Positions 10,841 through 18,953 of a stretch of 64,000 bases of DNA are shown in pieces (the first letter of the stretch is position 1; each line of letters begins with the position of its first letter). The DNA comes from Brevibacillus migulae. GTDB taxonomy: Bacteria; Bacillota; Bacilli; Brevibacillales; Brevibacillaceae. The stretch covers positions 59,799-123,798 of the forward strand of contig NZ_SDKD01000006.1 in the NCBI RefSeq assembly GCF_004521915.1, given 5' to 3'. The notes beneath the pieces were generated by a model that worked only from the letters and a program-made list of their open reading frames with translations, had not been told where the DNA came from and ran no database searches. The translations under genes and the position numbers were made by a program.

Positions 10841-11982
10841 TTTGCCGCCTTTTCAAAAGCACGAACGACTACCTGCGCCAGGATGCCGACTCCATCGAGC
10901 AGCGACTCCCGGGTAAAGGACATCTGCGGGTGATGCAGGCCGGGACCTAAATCGCAGCCAAGGGCAAGCATGGTCGCTTTGATCTGCGGACGTTCCACCG
11001 TATAGAAATGGAAATCCTCCGCTCCCGGACTCACCGGTGCGGGACGCAGCCCTTCCTCGCCCAAAATGTCGAGAATCGCTTGCTCCATCAGCGCTTTCGC
11101 TTCCTCGTTCACTTCCGCCGCCACCATGCGGGAGCCTGCACGCAGCGTAATTTTCGTATCAAAAATGGCCTCGACACCGGCCACCATCCGCTTGATTTTC
11201 TCCAGCAGCTCATCCATCACTTGATTCGTTTGCGCTCTCAGGTCGAGGGCGAAGGTGGCCCGATCCGGAATGATGTTATAGTTGTCTCCGCCTGCTTTCA
11301 GCATGGTCATTTTCGCTGTAGCCGGCACCACCGGATTCGTATGTATGCTCCCCAGCCCATTCACAATCGCAGCAGCCACTTCAATGACATTGATCCCCAG
11401 ATGCGGTCTTGCGCCATGCGCAGCCACACCGCTAATTTCCCCTTCCAGGAAAAGCGCGGCCCCGTTGTAAATCGCAGGTCCAGCATTGCCTGCCTTCATT
11501 TCTTGAATCGGCCGAAGATGGACGCCAAACAGATAGTCGATATCGTCAACCATGCCTTTTTCAATCAGCTTCAGGGCGCCATCCCCTTTTTCTTCCGCAG
11601 GCTGGAACAGGATCTTGAGTGTGCCGGCAGGCTGGAAACCAGCTTCCTTGAGCGTCTCAATCGCTTCCAGCACAAGAGTCATGTGCGCGTCATGGCCGCA
11701 AGAATGATTGGCTCTCCATGTGCCATCCACCTCTTGCCAGAGGGCATCGATATCGGTACGCAAGCCGATGACTGGCTTTCCTTCTCCCCATGTCGCCACC
11801 AGCCCTGTACAGTCATCAAAAGTCGTCACCTGCAAGCCCAGCGCACGGGCCCGCTCTGCCAGATACGCCGTTGTCTCTACTTCCTTCCAGCTGACCTCCG
11901 GATTCGCATGCAAATGCCCGAACGTTGCGAAAATTTGTTCTTTGCGTTTCGATACGGTCTGCTTGATCGTTTCTGCATTCAT
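10837..11982 (-). CDS. M20D family amidohydrolase (N-acyl-amino acid hydrolase type)
   Basis: The 381-residue enzyme belongs to the M20D/IAA-amino acid hydrolase family, which releases amino acids from N-acyl conjugates with two metal ions. The ligand motif HSCGHDAHM lies at 93-101, EEKGDG follows near 140, and the C-terminal HHPQM supplies the last His. The start at 11982 follows AGGAGG by 8 nt, whereas the longer frame to 12102 has no ribosome binding site. It is co-transcribed with the GNAT gene. The exact substrate (N-acetyl-amino acid, hippurate or similar) cannot be told. Confidence 0.88.
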   Translation of the reverse strand: MNAETIKQTVSKRKEQIFATFGHLHANPEVSWKEVETTAYLAERARALGLQVTTFDDCTGLVATWGEGKPVIGLRTDIDALWQEVDGTWRANHSCGHDAHMTLVLEAIETLKEAGFQPAGTLKILFQPAEEKGDGALKLIEKGMVDDIDYLFGVHLRPIQEMKAGNAGPAIYNGAALFLEGEISGVAAHGARPHLGINVIEVAAAIVNGLGSIHTNPVVPATAKMTMLKAGGDNYNIIPDRATFALDLRAQTNQVMDELLEKIKRMVAGVEAIFDTKITLRAGSRMVAAEVNEEAKALMEQAILDILGEEGLRPAPVSPGAEDFHFYTVERPQIKATMLALGCDLGPGLHHPQMSFTRESLLDGVGILAQVVVRAFEKAAK

Positions 11983-12109
11983 GCTGGTATCCTCCTGCCC
12001 TTCGATGAAGCTTTTCTTTTTTATGGTTTCTCTCATTTTATTCCTATGAATGATTTTCCACCACCCCTTTCTACGCAAAGCGCTTTTGGGACAGCTGGTC
12101 ACAGAAAGA

Positions 12110-12161
12110 CAGCATGAATAGCCGTACCGCTGCTTTACCGCAGATACGGCCGTTCATGCTG
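12110..12161 (-). terminator. Hairpin between the zinc-ribbon gene and the amidohydrolase
   Basis: A long interrupted stem (CAGCATGAA…TTCATGCTG outside, CCGTA/TACGG and CTGC/GCAG inside). The T-run after it is weak, so it may be a leaky terminator or an mRNA-processing structure. Confidence 0.45.
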
Positions 12162-12193
12162 TAGAACATAAAACTGCATAAGGGTCATTCCAC

Positions 12194-12358
12194 TCAGGCT
12201 TTTCCGGTCCCGTCACATGTAGAACAGTCCTGGATATAAACCGATTCGAGCCCCGATGAAAACGTGCCCCTGCCGGAACAATCCGGACATATTCCTTTTT
12301 CCATGAGTTTTTGCCGCCTTTTTTCACCCTGATTGTAAAAAAAGCTTAATAAACCCAT
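12194..12358 (-). CDS. Small double-CxxC zinc-ribbon protein
   Basis: A 54-residue protein with the paired motifs CPDCSGRG (24-31) and CSTCDGTG (45-52). These are DnaJ-type CxxCxGxG knuckles that would bind one zinc ion. The ATG at 12358 follows GGAGGGG by 5 nt. It lies between the alpha/beta hydrolase and the amidohydrolase on the same strand. Small DnaJ-like zinc-ribbon proteins are common in Bacillales, but no function is assigned; a role in protein or RNA binding is only a guess. Confidence 0.7.
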   Translation of the reverse strand: MGLLSFFYNQGEKRRQKLMEKGICPDCSGRGTFSSGLESVYIQDCSTCDGTGKA

Positions 12359-12383
12359 AGCAGCCCCTCCAGACCTTTTTCCT

Positions 12384-12427
12384 TACTATCACACTCCTTC
12401 GCTTTTTCTATTCCGAGTGTGAAAGTA
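12384..12427. terminator. Imperfect hairpin downstream of the hydrolase gene
   Basis: TACTATCACACTC and GAGTGTGAAAGTA arms around an 18-nt T-rich loop. It sits 81 bp after the hydrolase stop and could end that transcript; the T-run is modest. Confidence 0.35.
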
Positions 12428-12508
12428 AAAGCCCCGAAGAGGACAGGGCGGGTAGTACAGGGGCCACCTGCTCTGGAGGCTTCGTATTTCCCGACAGCTC
12501 TTTTCGTT

Positions 12509-13321
12509 TTACTCCGCTACAAACGCAAGCAGCTCCTTATTAAATTTCTCGCGTTCCTCCCACATCAATCCGTGTCCGCTGTACAAAAACGGGACCAGCC
12601 GCGCGTTTTGAATCCGTTCTTCCATGACCTCCGCCAATTCAAACAGGCACACCTTGTCATGTACCCCATGAAGAATAAGCGTCGGCACCTGAATGTTTCC
12701 CAGATCGGCAAACACGTTCTCATCGCGAAATGCGGTCGCAACGGCTGCAGTCGCCCAACCTGCAGCCTGTAAACCCATCTGAAAAAACCAATCCGAGAAT
12801 GGTCGGGTAATATACTGGAAGAAAAACATATCGCCAAACTCCTCCAACATTTTCGGGCGATCGTTTTCCGTATCCTGGATCAGTTTCGTGACGGCTTCTT
12901 TCGGTAACCCATAGGGGAAGTCGGGGCGCTGCGTCAAGCTGGGAGCGGCCGCGGCGATCAATGCCAGTTTGGATACCCCGTAGCCTCCGTGTCTGCCCAT
13001 ATACCTGGCGGCTATCGCTCCTCCGACCGAATGACCAGCCAATGTGAAATCCTGCAAAGCCAGCGCTTCCACCACGCCACGGACATCATCTGCCAAGCGA
13101 TCATAGTTGTATCCTCTCCAGGGCTTGTCGGATTGGCCAAAGCCTCTGATATCCATGCCGATGCACCGGTATCCCATTTTGGGGAGCTGGTCAAACTGGT
13201 ATTCAAACAACTTATGACTGGCAGGCCATCCATGAATGAACAAAATCGGCTTTCCCCCACCCGGATTCACATCTTCCACATACAGATTGACATCTGCCTC
13301 CACCCGCACGTAATACCCCAC
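12509..13321 (-). CDS. Alpha/beta hydrolase (haloperoxidase/esterase type)
   Basis: The 270-residue enzyme has the alpha/beta hydrolase fold. The oxyanion-hole motif is HGWP (30-33), the nucleophile is Ser98 in GHSVGG, an acidic residue lies in HGVHDKV, and the His is in SGHGLMWEE. It resembles the cofactor-free haloperoxidase/esterase group. A GTG start at 13321 is chosen because TGGAGG lies 7 nt upstream and homologues begin with GYYV; an ATG at 13342 lacks a site. The substrate is unknown. Confidence 0.85.
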   Translation of the reverse strand: MGYYVRVEADVNLYVEDVNPGGGKPILFIHGWPASHKLFEYQFDQLPKMGYRCIGMDIRGFGQSDKPWRGYNYDRLADDVRGVVEALALQDFTLAGHSVGGAIAARYMGRHGGYGVSKLALIAAAAPSLTQRPDFPYGLPKEAVTKLIQDTENDRPKMLEEFGDMFFFQYITRPFSDWFFQMGLQAAGWATAAVATAFRDENVFADLGNIQVPTLILHGVHDKVCLFELAEVMEERIQNARLVPFLYSGHGLMWEEREKFNKELLAFVAE

Positions 13322-13400
13322 GCTGATTCCTCCATTACACATAATTCCATTCCGCTACTATCCTACTCACCCCCCATTGGATAAGTGCCTAGCTGCGAAA

Positions 13401-13426
13401 AAAGAAAAAGCATCGCCAGGCAATGC
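13401..13426 (-). terminator. Terminator after the SCP2-like gene
   Basis: GCATTGC-ctg-GCGATGC hairpin (one G·U pair) followed by TTTTTCTTTTTT on the minus strand. Confidence 0.65.
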
Positions 13427-13438
13427 CCAGCAACACTT

Positions 13439-13795
13439 TTATCTGGCGGCAGCCCCCACAGCTGCCAATCGTATGAGCGCGTCCAGTTTTAGCTGATCAC
13501 GCACACTGCCTTTTGTATCGATCTGATCCTTCACATGGAGGAAGGTCAGCTCTTCTCCTGCAAACAGGAGCAGCAAATCCTCTTCTTTGCCCCGGACGAT
13601 CAGATCAGGTGTCTCCTCTTCCGGCCAAAACGCAATCTGGACGCCGTCGGGATGAAACCGCAGACTGTAGCGGCGATCAAGATCTTCCGCCACGATGCAG
13701 ATCTTCCGTTCCCACCCTTTGATCAAAAACGCATAATAGGTTTTTCGCCGAAGCTCCTCGGCAAATCGTTGCAAAAGTACAGATAATGATAGCAT
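13439..13795 (-). CDS. SCP2 sterol-transfer-like domain protein
   Basis: The 118-residue protein has the layout of a stand-alone SCP2 domain. An N-terminal helix is followed by strands ending in FHPDGVQIAFW and PDLIVRGKEEDLLLLF, the lipid-pocket region, then a helical C-terminus. Bacterial SCP2-like proteins are thought to bind fatty acyl chains or hydrophobic ligands; the ligand here is unknown. The start at 13795 is 9 nt from GGAGGG; an ATG at 13804 would abut the site. It has its own terminator. Confidence 0.65.
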   Translation of the reverse strand: MLSLSVLLQRFAEELRRKTYYAFLIKGWERKICIVAEDLDRRYSLRFHPDGVQIAFWPEEETPDLIVRGKEEDLLLLFAGEELTFLHVKDQIDTKGSVRDQLKLDALIRLAAVGAAAR

Positions 13796-13901
13796 CCGGA
13801 ACATCCCTCCATCTGGTCGCTAAAACAGTTCGGGGGAAGGCGAGTCGAATCCTTTCGCGAAAGCTGGGAGCCTTTGACAGCTCTTGTCTATTGACCCAAA
13901 C

Positions 13902-13928
13902 AAAAAACGACACCCTCATCAGGTGTCG
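13902..13928 (-). terminator. Terminator overlapping the VOC stop codon
   Basis: CGACACC and GGTGTCG arms around a 7-nt loop, with TTTTTTG after it on the minus strand. The 5' arm includes the stop codon of the VOC gene. Confidence 0.85.
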
Positions 13929-14311
13929 TCGAATTCGTCTTTATCTAACCGCACTTCCAAATGATGGCCTTCTGGCGTCTCGAAGTACAGATTGAAGCTG
14001 GTTGGACGCTCAATCGGTCCACGGTAGCAGATATTTTCCACTTCCAGCTTATCCACCAGATAATCGAGCTCGTCGCGGGTAGAGACAGAAAAGGCGATGT
14101 GATCGACTTGACCAATTCCGTTACGCCCTTCCTCTTTTGCAGCGTGTAGTCCGATCCTCGTCTGTGTGCCGACCGTGAAGTAGAGAGGCTCTCCCTCTAC
14201 AATTTGATCCAACTGTATCGGCAACTCCAGTATCTCTTGAAAAAATCGGGCTACTTTCATCACATCGCGGCAATTCAAAGCAATATGATGAACGCCGTTT
14301 AATCTAAACAT
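13919..14311 (-). CDS. VOC (glyoxalase/dioxygenase) superfamily protein
   Basis: A 130-residue protein with two beta-alpha-beta-beta-beta modules. The first begins HHIALNCRDV and contains a strand with RIGLHAA; the second begins VDHIAFSV and ends with ETPEGHHLEVR. Metal-ligand candidates are His9, His in VDHIAF and Glu in HLEVR. Families with this fold include glyoxalase I, fosfomycin-resistance and extradiol dioxygenases; nothing here decides among them. It is apparently monocistronic. Confidence 0.85.
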   Translation of the reverse strand: MFRLNGVHHIALNCRDVMKVARFFQEILELPIQLDQIVEGEPLYFTVGTQTRIGLHAAKEEGRNGIGQVDHIAFSVSTRDELDYLVDKLEVENICYRGPIERPTSFNLYFETPEGHHLEVRLDKDEFDDT

Positions 14312-14347
14312 GTATTCAGCCTCCTAAAAAGCGGCGACAACTCTTCT

Positions 14348-14782
14348 TTATGCGCTCCGCTGCGAAATCTCCTTGCGCTTATTGTACTGTTTTAACCGTT
14401 CGCTTAGTCTTTGCAAACGATCTTTCAGCGCATTTCGCCATTCTTCGTCCTGAAGCGCCTTAGCAACTCCCAATAGATCCAATGCGATATCTATCTGTTG
14501 ACGCAAAATATCATCCATGCTGCCGCCGTCATCGATCATCGTACAATTATCAAAGAGATCTTCTCTATGGTCAATATTGACGAAATCGTTAAAATCAACC
14601 TCAGGTGCGTGGTCTCCATGAGCATATTCGACCAAGATCTCGTATTCTCCTTCAATCTTGGGATGAACTTCAGTCCGATCACAGACAGGGCAAAACAGGA
14701 TTGGCACATTTCGCACCAGCGTACGTTGATGTCGAACAGAACCGATTGTACCGATCATCCCCGCTCCACAGCAATAACTCAT
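14348..14782 (-). CDS. Hypothetical protein with two Cys pairs
   Basis: The 144-residue protein begins MSYCCGAGM and has FCPVCDR near residue 30, so the N-terminus probably forms a zinc knuckle. An acidic middle segment and a basic, coiled-coil-like C-terminus rich in Arg, Lys and Gln follow. It resembles the CxxC-CxxC N-terminus of antitoxin-like or YgiT-type zinc-finger proteins, but no partner toxin is adjacent. The start at 14782 follows AAGGAGGAG; a longer frame to 14845 has none. The function is unknown. Confidence 0.7.
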   Translation of the reverse strand: MSYCCGAGMIGTIGSVRHQRTLVRNVPILFCPVCDRTEVHPKIEGEYEILVEYAHGDHAPEVDFNDFVNIDHREDLFDNCTMIDDGGSMDDILRQQIDIALDLLGVAKALQDEEWRNALKDRLQRLSERLKQYNKRKEISQRSA

Positions 14783-15001
14783 ACCCTCTCCTCCTTGTCG
14801 TGCAACATTATCTATTATGAAAAGTGTGTTATTCTCAGGTCGCACTATAAGATTGTACCTTATCTGAATGATCGGATGCCATGCGCAAAAGCTGCCAACG
14901 CATCCATTGCCAACCGTCTTGATTCGCGTATCCCTATTGTATCGAAAATGTTCGGAACTAGCTATTGTTTTCTAACTAGTTTGACACTTTCAACGATCGC
15001 T
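14783..15001. other. Intergenic stretch upstream of repeat A2
   Basis: The promoter region of the gene at 14782 is expected here. No further gene is supported. The right edge carries an AACTAG…CTAGTTT imperfect dyad (14955-14980) just before the repeat. Confidence 0.4.
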
Positions 15002-15226
15002 AGTGGTGGGGAAGGGAAGAGAGGGCGGTGCTGCGTACTTGTCCCACCCGCAAGGGAGGGTTGACTGTCCGGTTCCGCTTCCAAAAACGGTACGTCACGC
15101 AAAAGTATCGAAGAAGCCTATTCAAACGTAGAGGTTGCGCGACAAGCGTGTACCGCTTTTGGAAGCTCCACCTCAGCAGGTGTGACAAAAACTCCGCCCC
15201 GTCCCTCTCTTCCCTTCCTCGCGTGG
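15002..15226. repeat. Dispersed repeat A, copy 2
   Basis: Same orientation and ~90% alike by eye to copies 1 and 3. The inner stem arms are 15077-15093 and 15150-15166, with one A-C mismatch that becomes a G·U pair on the minus strand. The terminal arms GAAGGGAAGAGAGGG and CCCTCTCTTCCCTTC are intact. Confidence 0.85.
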
Positions 15227-15308
15227 CGATTTCAAATGGTCCAGCTGAATGAAAAGACTACAAGCCTCAATGAACAATTCTAATTAACCAATATATCTTT
15301 TTTTGATA

Positions 15309-15532
15309 TAGCTTCTGCTTCGCTGGAGAACATGTTTCGGTACGGAGCGCCTGCGGAGCCCGACCCAGCGCAGCAGCGAAGCGCGGGAAATAGGGGTGCA
15401 AACCCGGCTAAGCTACGGAGCGAACCCACTTTTTGCACACCCCCGCGATTCGCTGCGGAGCGGACAGTCCTCACCCTCAGCGGGGCGTAGAATGAAGCGG
15501 AGTAGCGAAACATGTTCTCCCCACCGCAGCAC
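15309..15532. repeat. Dispersed repeat B, copy 2
   Basis: The unexpanded form of repeat B, ~82 bp after repeat A2. The outer arms 15325-15339 and 15506-15520 are perfect (GGAGAACATGTTTCG); the G-C pair of copies 1 and 3 is A-T here. The middle arms are 15374-15387 and 15442-15455, and the inner arms GGGGTGCAAA / TTTGCACACCCC lie near 15393 and 15433. Confidence 0.85.
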
Positions 15533-15544
15533 CTTGAAAATAGC

Positions 15545-15570
15545 AAAAAAAGCCGGGCATTCCGCCGGCT
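15545..15570 (-). terminator. gcvH terminator
   Basis: AGCCGG and CCGGCT arms followed by six T on the minus strand, 10 bp after the gcvH stop. Confidence 0.85.
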
Positions 15571-15579
15571 TTCTCTCTT

Positions 15580-15960
15580 TTACTCTTGAACCATCGCTGC
15601 GTATTTGTCAGCGTCCAACAATTTATCCAGTTCGCTTGCATCGGAGATTTCCACCACGATCATCCAAGCCTGGTCATACGGCGAGGAATTCACGAGCTCT
15701 GGTGCGTTTTCCAGCTCTCCGTTGACTTCCAGAACTTTCCCTGTGATTGGCGCATACAACTCGGACACGGTTTTTACCGATTCCACGCTGCCAAATGGCT
15801 CATCCTGCGTGATTGTCGCTCCAACCTCAGGAAGCTCCACGAAAACGATATCTCCCAGCTCAGATTGTGCAAAAGCAGTAATACCGATATAAGCCTTGTT
15901 TCCTTCTACGCGTACCCACTCATGCTCCTCGCTGTAGCGTAGCTCTTTTGGAAAATCCAT
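15580..15960 (-). CDS. gcvH: Glycine cleavage system H protein
   Basis: GcvH carries the aminomethyl group on a lipoyl arm between the P, T and L proteins of glycine cleavage. In Gram-positives it also serves as the entry point for lipoate relay. The 126-residue protein has the lipoyl Lys63 in [11 protein letters not shown] and the usual C-terminal [10 protein letters not shown]. No gcvT or gcvP is adjacent; a stand-alone gcvH is usual in Bacillales. It lies 63 bp downstream of the thioredoxin-like gene on the same strand. Confidence 0.97.
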   Translation of the reverse strand: MDFPKELRYSEEHEWVRVEGNKAYIGITAFAQSELGDIVFVELPEVGATITQDEPFGSVESVKTVSELYAPITGKVLEVNGELENAPELVNSSPYDQAWMIVVEISDASELDKLLDADKYAAMVQE

Positions 15961-16023
15961 CTTTTTCGTATCCTCCCATCGCTTTCAATCAGATAGCTCC
16001 CCCAATAGTATTGGACAAAATTT

Positions 16024-16476
16024 CTAGGAATCCTCTTCGATCCCCAAAATTCTATGCAAACGTTTTTTCACGAGGTTGAGCCCCTTCTCTCCTGCTTGGA
16101 AGTGACGCAGCTGCAAAGATTCATCAAATAGATAGAAAGCCGGGACGTACTCGTTTTGGAAAGCATCTACGGTTTTCAGCTCGCTATCCACCCCAATCGG
16201 ATGGATGAGCTCGTACTTCGCGATGGTTTCCTTGATGATTTCAAGATCGGTGTCGGCCTCAGAACGAGGCATATGTATGCCGACTACCTGCAGGCCGTTG
16301 TCTTTGTACTTATCACGCCATTCATTAATTTGGGGCATGGAATCCTTACACATGTGGCAGCTTACCGACCAAAAATGGACGAGCACCGGTTTCCCTGCCA
16401 AATCCGCTTTGGATACCTGGCTGTTGAACCATTCCGTAATTCCGGGGAAATCAGGCAATTCTTCGCGAAGACGCAT
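16024..16476 (-). CDS. Cytosolic thioredoxin-like/TlpA-type redox protein
   Basis: The 150-residue protein has a thioredoxin fold with the redox motif C40-H-M-C43 (WSVSCHMCKDSMP), a TlpA/AhpC-like central insertion and a cis-Pro segment (EYVPAFYLFD). There is no signal peptide or lipobox, so unlike most TlpA/ResA proteins it should act in the cytosol. The start at 16476 has AGGTGAGGTG upstream; the longer frame runs back through the prx terminator and is rejected. It lies immediately downstream of a 2-Cys peroxiredoxin and may be its reductant, or a stress protein (inference). Confidence 0.8.
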   Translation of the reverse strand: MRLREELPDFPGITEWFNSQVSKADLAGKPVLVHFWSVSCHMCKDSMPQINEWRDKYKDNGLQVVGIHMPRSEADTDLEIIKETIAKYELIHPIGVDSELKTVDAFQNEYVPAFYLFDESLQLRHFQAGEKGLNLVKKRLHRILGIEEDS

Positions 16477-16521
16477 GTGAATACACCTCACCTTGTTTGG
16501 GATGGCAAAACATTTTTTTGT

Positions 16522-16557
16522 AAAAAAAGGGCCTAACAACGAGAAGTTAGACCCTTT
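16522..16557 (-). terminator. Peroxiredoxin terminator
   Basis: AAAGGGTCTAAC and GTTAGGCCCTTT arms followed by a T-run on the minus strand. Confidence 0.85.
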
Positions 16558-16588
16558 TCTATCATGTTACGCAAAAATGGCAAAGCGA

Positions 16589-17137
16589 TTACTTCGCAGT
16601 CAGTTGGGCTTGTCCTGGACGCCAGTTAGCTGGGCACAGGCCGCCTGCTTGCAGAGCTTGCAGAATACGCATGGTTTCGTCAGTAGAACGGCCGACGTTT
16701 TCATCAGTTACTACTTGGTAACGGAGAACGCCTTCTGGATCGATGATGAACAGACCGCGGTGTGCGATACCTGCTTCTTCATCCAATACGCCGTAGTTGC
16801 GAGCAGTTGTTTTCAACACGTCAGCAGCGAGTGGGTAATTCAATTGACCCAGACCGTTTTTGTCGCGTGGCGTATTGATCCATGCGCGGTGGGAGTGGAT
16901 GGTGTCAGTGGAAACACCGAGAATTTCAGCGTCAAAATCTTTGAATTCTTCCGCTGCATCGCTCATAGCGATGATTTCTGTCGGACATACGAAAGTGAAA
17001 TCCATTGGATAGAAGAACAGGATCAGCCATTTTCCTTTGTAGTCGGAAAGAGAAACTTTACCGAAGTCTTGACCGTTGCCAAGAGCCGTTTCCAAAGTGA
17101 AATCAGGTGCAGGTAGACCTACCAAACGTTGTGCCAT
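16589..17137 (-). CDS. Typical 2-Cys peroxiredoxin (AhpC/Prx1 type)
   Basis: The enzyme reduces H2O2 and organic peroxides. The 182-residue protein has the peroxidatic Cys51 in DFTFVCPTE and the resolving Cys168 in GGLCPANW, so it is a typical 2-Cys enzyme. The GLG motif and a helical C-terminus are present. No ahpF is adjacent; the thioredoxin-like gene downstream could serve as reductant. A weak PerR-like box lies just upstream (17157-17171), which would fit peroxide induction. Confidence 0.95.
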   Translation of the reverse strand: MAQRLVGLPAPDFTLETALGNGQDFGKVSLSDYKGKWLILFFYPMDFTFVCPTEIIAMSDAAEEFKDFDAEILGVSTDTIHSHRAWINTPRDKNGLGQLNYPLAADVLKTTARNYGVLDEEAGIAHRGLFIIDPEGVLRYQVVTDENVGRSTDETMRILQALQAGGLCPANWRPGQAQLTAK

Positions 17138-17156
17138 ATGTATGGACCCTCCTTGT

Positions 17157-17171
17157 ATATAATAATTCTTA
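17157..17171 (-). promoter_or_regulatory. Weak PerR-like box upstream of the peroxiredoxin gene
   Basis: ATATAATAATTCTTA matches 11 of 14 defined positions of the Bacillus PerR box. It lies 20-34 bp before the start codon. Peroxiredoxin genes are classic PerR targets, but the match is imperfect and the region is AT-rich. Confidence 0.35.
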
Positions 17172-17263
17172 ACAAATACATAATATCAAATAAAAGATGA
17201 TAGTCAATGCAAGATTGTAATCATTTCAATCTTTTAACACATTCTTCACATTTCAAGTCCGCC

Positions 17264-17293
17264 AAAAAAGGGTGAAAACACGGTCTCACCCTA
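17264..17293 (-). terminator. Terminator of the Spx-like/aminotransferase unit
   Basis: AGGGTGAGAC…GTTTTCACCCT hairpin with TTTTTT after it on the minus strand. Confidence 0.8.
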
Positions 17294-17318
17294 ACCATTT
17301 TTTCCAACCGTACAATTG

Positions 17319-18515
17319 TTATACCTGGTTTTGCTTTCGCCCAAGAATCCCGCTGTCGGCAATTCTCCTCGCCGCTTCCTCGAGGATTTCGGAGTCCTGT
17401 ACCAACGCGATGCGCACATATCCTTCACCTTCGCTGCCGAAGGCGTTCCCGGGAATCACAACAACCCCCGCTTCCTCCAACAGCGCAAAGGCAAACTCAC
17501 GGGAGCTCCACCCCGGCGGTACAGGAGCCCATACAAACATGGTGGCCTTTGGCGGCTCAATATCCCATCCGATTCGTGCAAGCGCCGCCAGAAAACGATC
17601 CCGCCGCTCCTGGTAAAGACTGCTGGTCGGATTGGCGACCAGCCCTGTCCGATCGGCACGCAGCGCTGCAATGGCCATCTCCTGGACCGCAGCGAAAACG
17701 CCATAGTCCACATTGGATTTGACGATGGCCAACGGCTTGATGATTTCGGCATTTCCGACTACGTACGCGATGCGACAGCCTGCCATGTTAAAGCTTTTGG
17801 AAAACGAATTGAACTCAATGCCGACATCCATGGCTCCATCCGCCTGCAAAAAGCTCGGCGGCCGATAACCATCGAAAGCCATTTCCGAATAGGCCAAGTC
17901 ATGGACAACGATGATGTCATGCTGCTTGGCGAAAGCAACAACCTCGTCAAAAAAGGAGAGCGGCGCAACCGCCGAAACCGGATTGCTTGGAAAATTAAGG
18001 ATCATGAATTTCGCCCTGCGGCAAATCTCTACCGGGATGCTGACCAAATCAGGCAGAAACCCACGATCGGCACGCAGCGGCAGCGGATAAAGCTCGGCTC
18101 CTGCCAAATGCACGCTCCCCGCATAGATCGGATAACCTGGATCCGGAACAAGCACGATGTCCCCTGGATCTACCCAGGCCATGCCAAAATGGGCAAGTCC
18201 ATCCTGTGAACCCATCAGCGCATGCACTTCTCGCTCCGGATTTAGTCCGACGCCAAAACGGTGCTGGTACCAGGCCGCTACCTCCTGGCGAAAAGCGCCG
18301 GAGCCCTCCGAGCCAGGATAGCCATACACGTCAGGACGCTGCACGGCTTCGCTGAGTGCAGCAATCAGGTGCGGCGCAGGCGGCTGATCCGGACTTCCGA
18401 TGCCGAGGTCAATCACATCCCGCTTCTGGGCGACCTCTCTTTTCCGCTGGGCCATTTCCGTGAAAATCGCAGAAGACAGTTCATCTAATCGGCGTGAAGG
18501 CTTGCGCGATCCCAT
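17319..18515 (-). CDS. Class I/II PLP aminotransferase (LL-DAP aminotransferase-like)
   Basis: The 398-residue protein has the fold-type I aminotransferase pattern: LGIGSPDQPPAP near 38, YGYPGSEGSGAFR near 64, MILNFPSNP near 168 and the PLP Lys in FSKSFNMAGCR near 237. It belongs to the DapL/alanine-type subgroup often annotated as LL-diaminopimelate aminotransferase. Sequence alone does not fix the amino acid used, and Bacillus-type lysine synthesis normally uses acetylated intermediates, so a general aminotransferase is as likely. It follows the Spx-like gene by 3 bp. Confidence 0.85.
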   Translation of the reverse strand: MGSRKPSRRLDELSSAIFTEMAQRKREVAQKRDVIDLGIGSPDQPPAPHLIAALSEAVQRPDVYGYPGSEGSGAFRQEVAAWYQHRFGVGLNPEREVHALMGSQDGLAHFGMAWVDPGDIVLVPDPGYPIYAGSVHLAGAELYPLPLRADRGFLPDLVSIPVEICRRAKFMILNFPSNPVSAVAPLSFFDEVVAFAKQHDIIVVHDLAYSEMAFDGYRPPSFLQADGAMDVGIEFNSFSKSFNMAGCRIAYVVGNAEIIKPLAIVKSNVDYGVFAAVQEMAIAALRADRTGLVANPTSSLYQERRDRFLAALARIGWDIEPPKATMFVWAPVPPGWSSREFAFALLEEAGVVVIPGNAFGSEGEGYVRIALVQDSEILEEAARRIADSGILGRKQNQV

Positions 18516-18518
18516 CCT

Positions 18519-18878
18519 TTATCGCCCCCATGCCTGCTTCAATGCTTCCTCGTCATACCCCAAAGTGACCGTCTTTCCATCCGAGATCAACGGACGCTTG
18601 ATCAGCTTGCCATTGGATGCGAGCAGCTCCAGCATCTCGTCTTCACTCATCGCCGGAAGCTTATCCTTCAAGCCCAGCTCACGATAGAATTGACCACTGG
18701 TATTGAAAAATTTGCGCAAGTCGAGCCCGCTTGCCTGCCACATGGCCCGCAGCTCTTCTGCAGATGGCGGCGTGTCCACGATCGGCACCTCGGTAAAGGC
18801 TACGCCTTCCTTCGTCAGCCATTGCTTCGCTTTTCGGCACGTGCTGCATTTGTCGTATAAATACGCTTTGATGGTCAT
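18519..18878 (-). CDS. Spx/ArsC family protein (YusI-like)
   Basis: The 119-residue protein has the Spx/ArsC thioredoxin-like fold with C11-S-T-C14 (YDKCSTCRKAK) and the conserved RPLISDGKTVTLGY segment. Spx and MgsR bind RNA polymerase, while YusI/YffB-like members have no known target; the length and C-terminus fit YusI better. The start at 18878 follows GAGGAG by 6 nt. It forms an operon with the aminotransferase. Confidence 0.85.
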   Translation of the reverse strand: MTIKAYLYDKCSTCRKAKQWLTKEGVAFTEVPIVDTPPSAEELRAMWQASGLDLRKFFNTSGQFYRELGLKDKLPAMSEDEMLELLASNGKLIKRPLISDGKTVTLGYDEEALKQAWGR

Positions 18879-18953
18879 TCGGATCTCCTCACTTTCTTTT
18901 CCTAGCATATCATGGGAAAATGGACAGGCTCAAACGGGAATACCAGTCTCGTG

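Noticed and set aside
15000..15188. A minus-strand frame inside repeat A that is similar in copies 2 and 3
   Set aside because: Copy 1 has a stop codon inside the same frame, while stem pairing is kept, so conservation is at the structure level.
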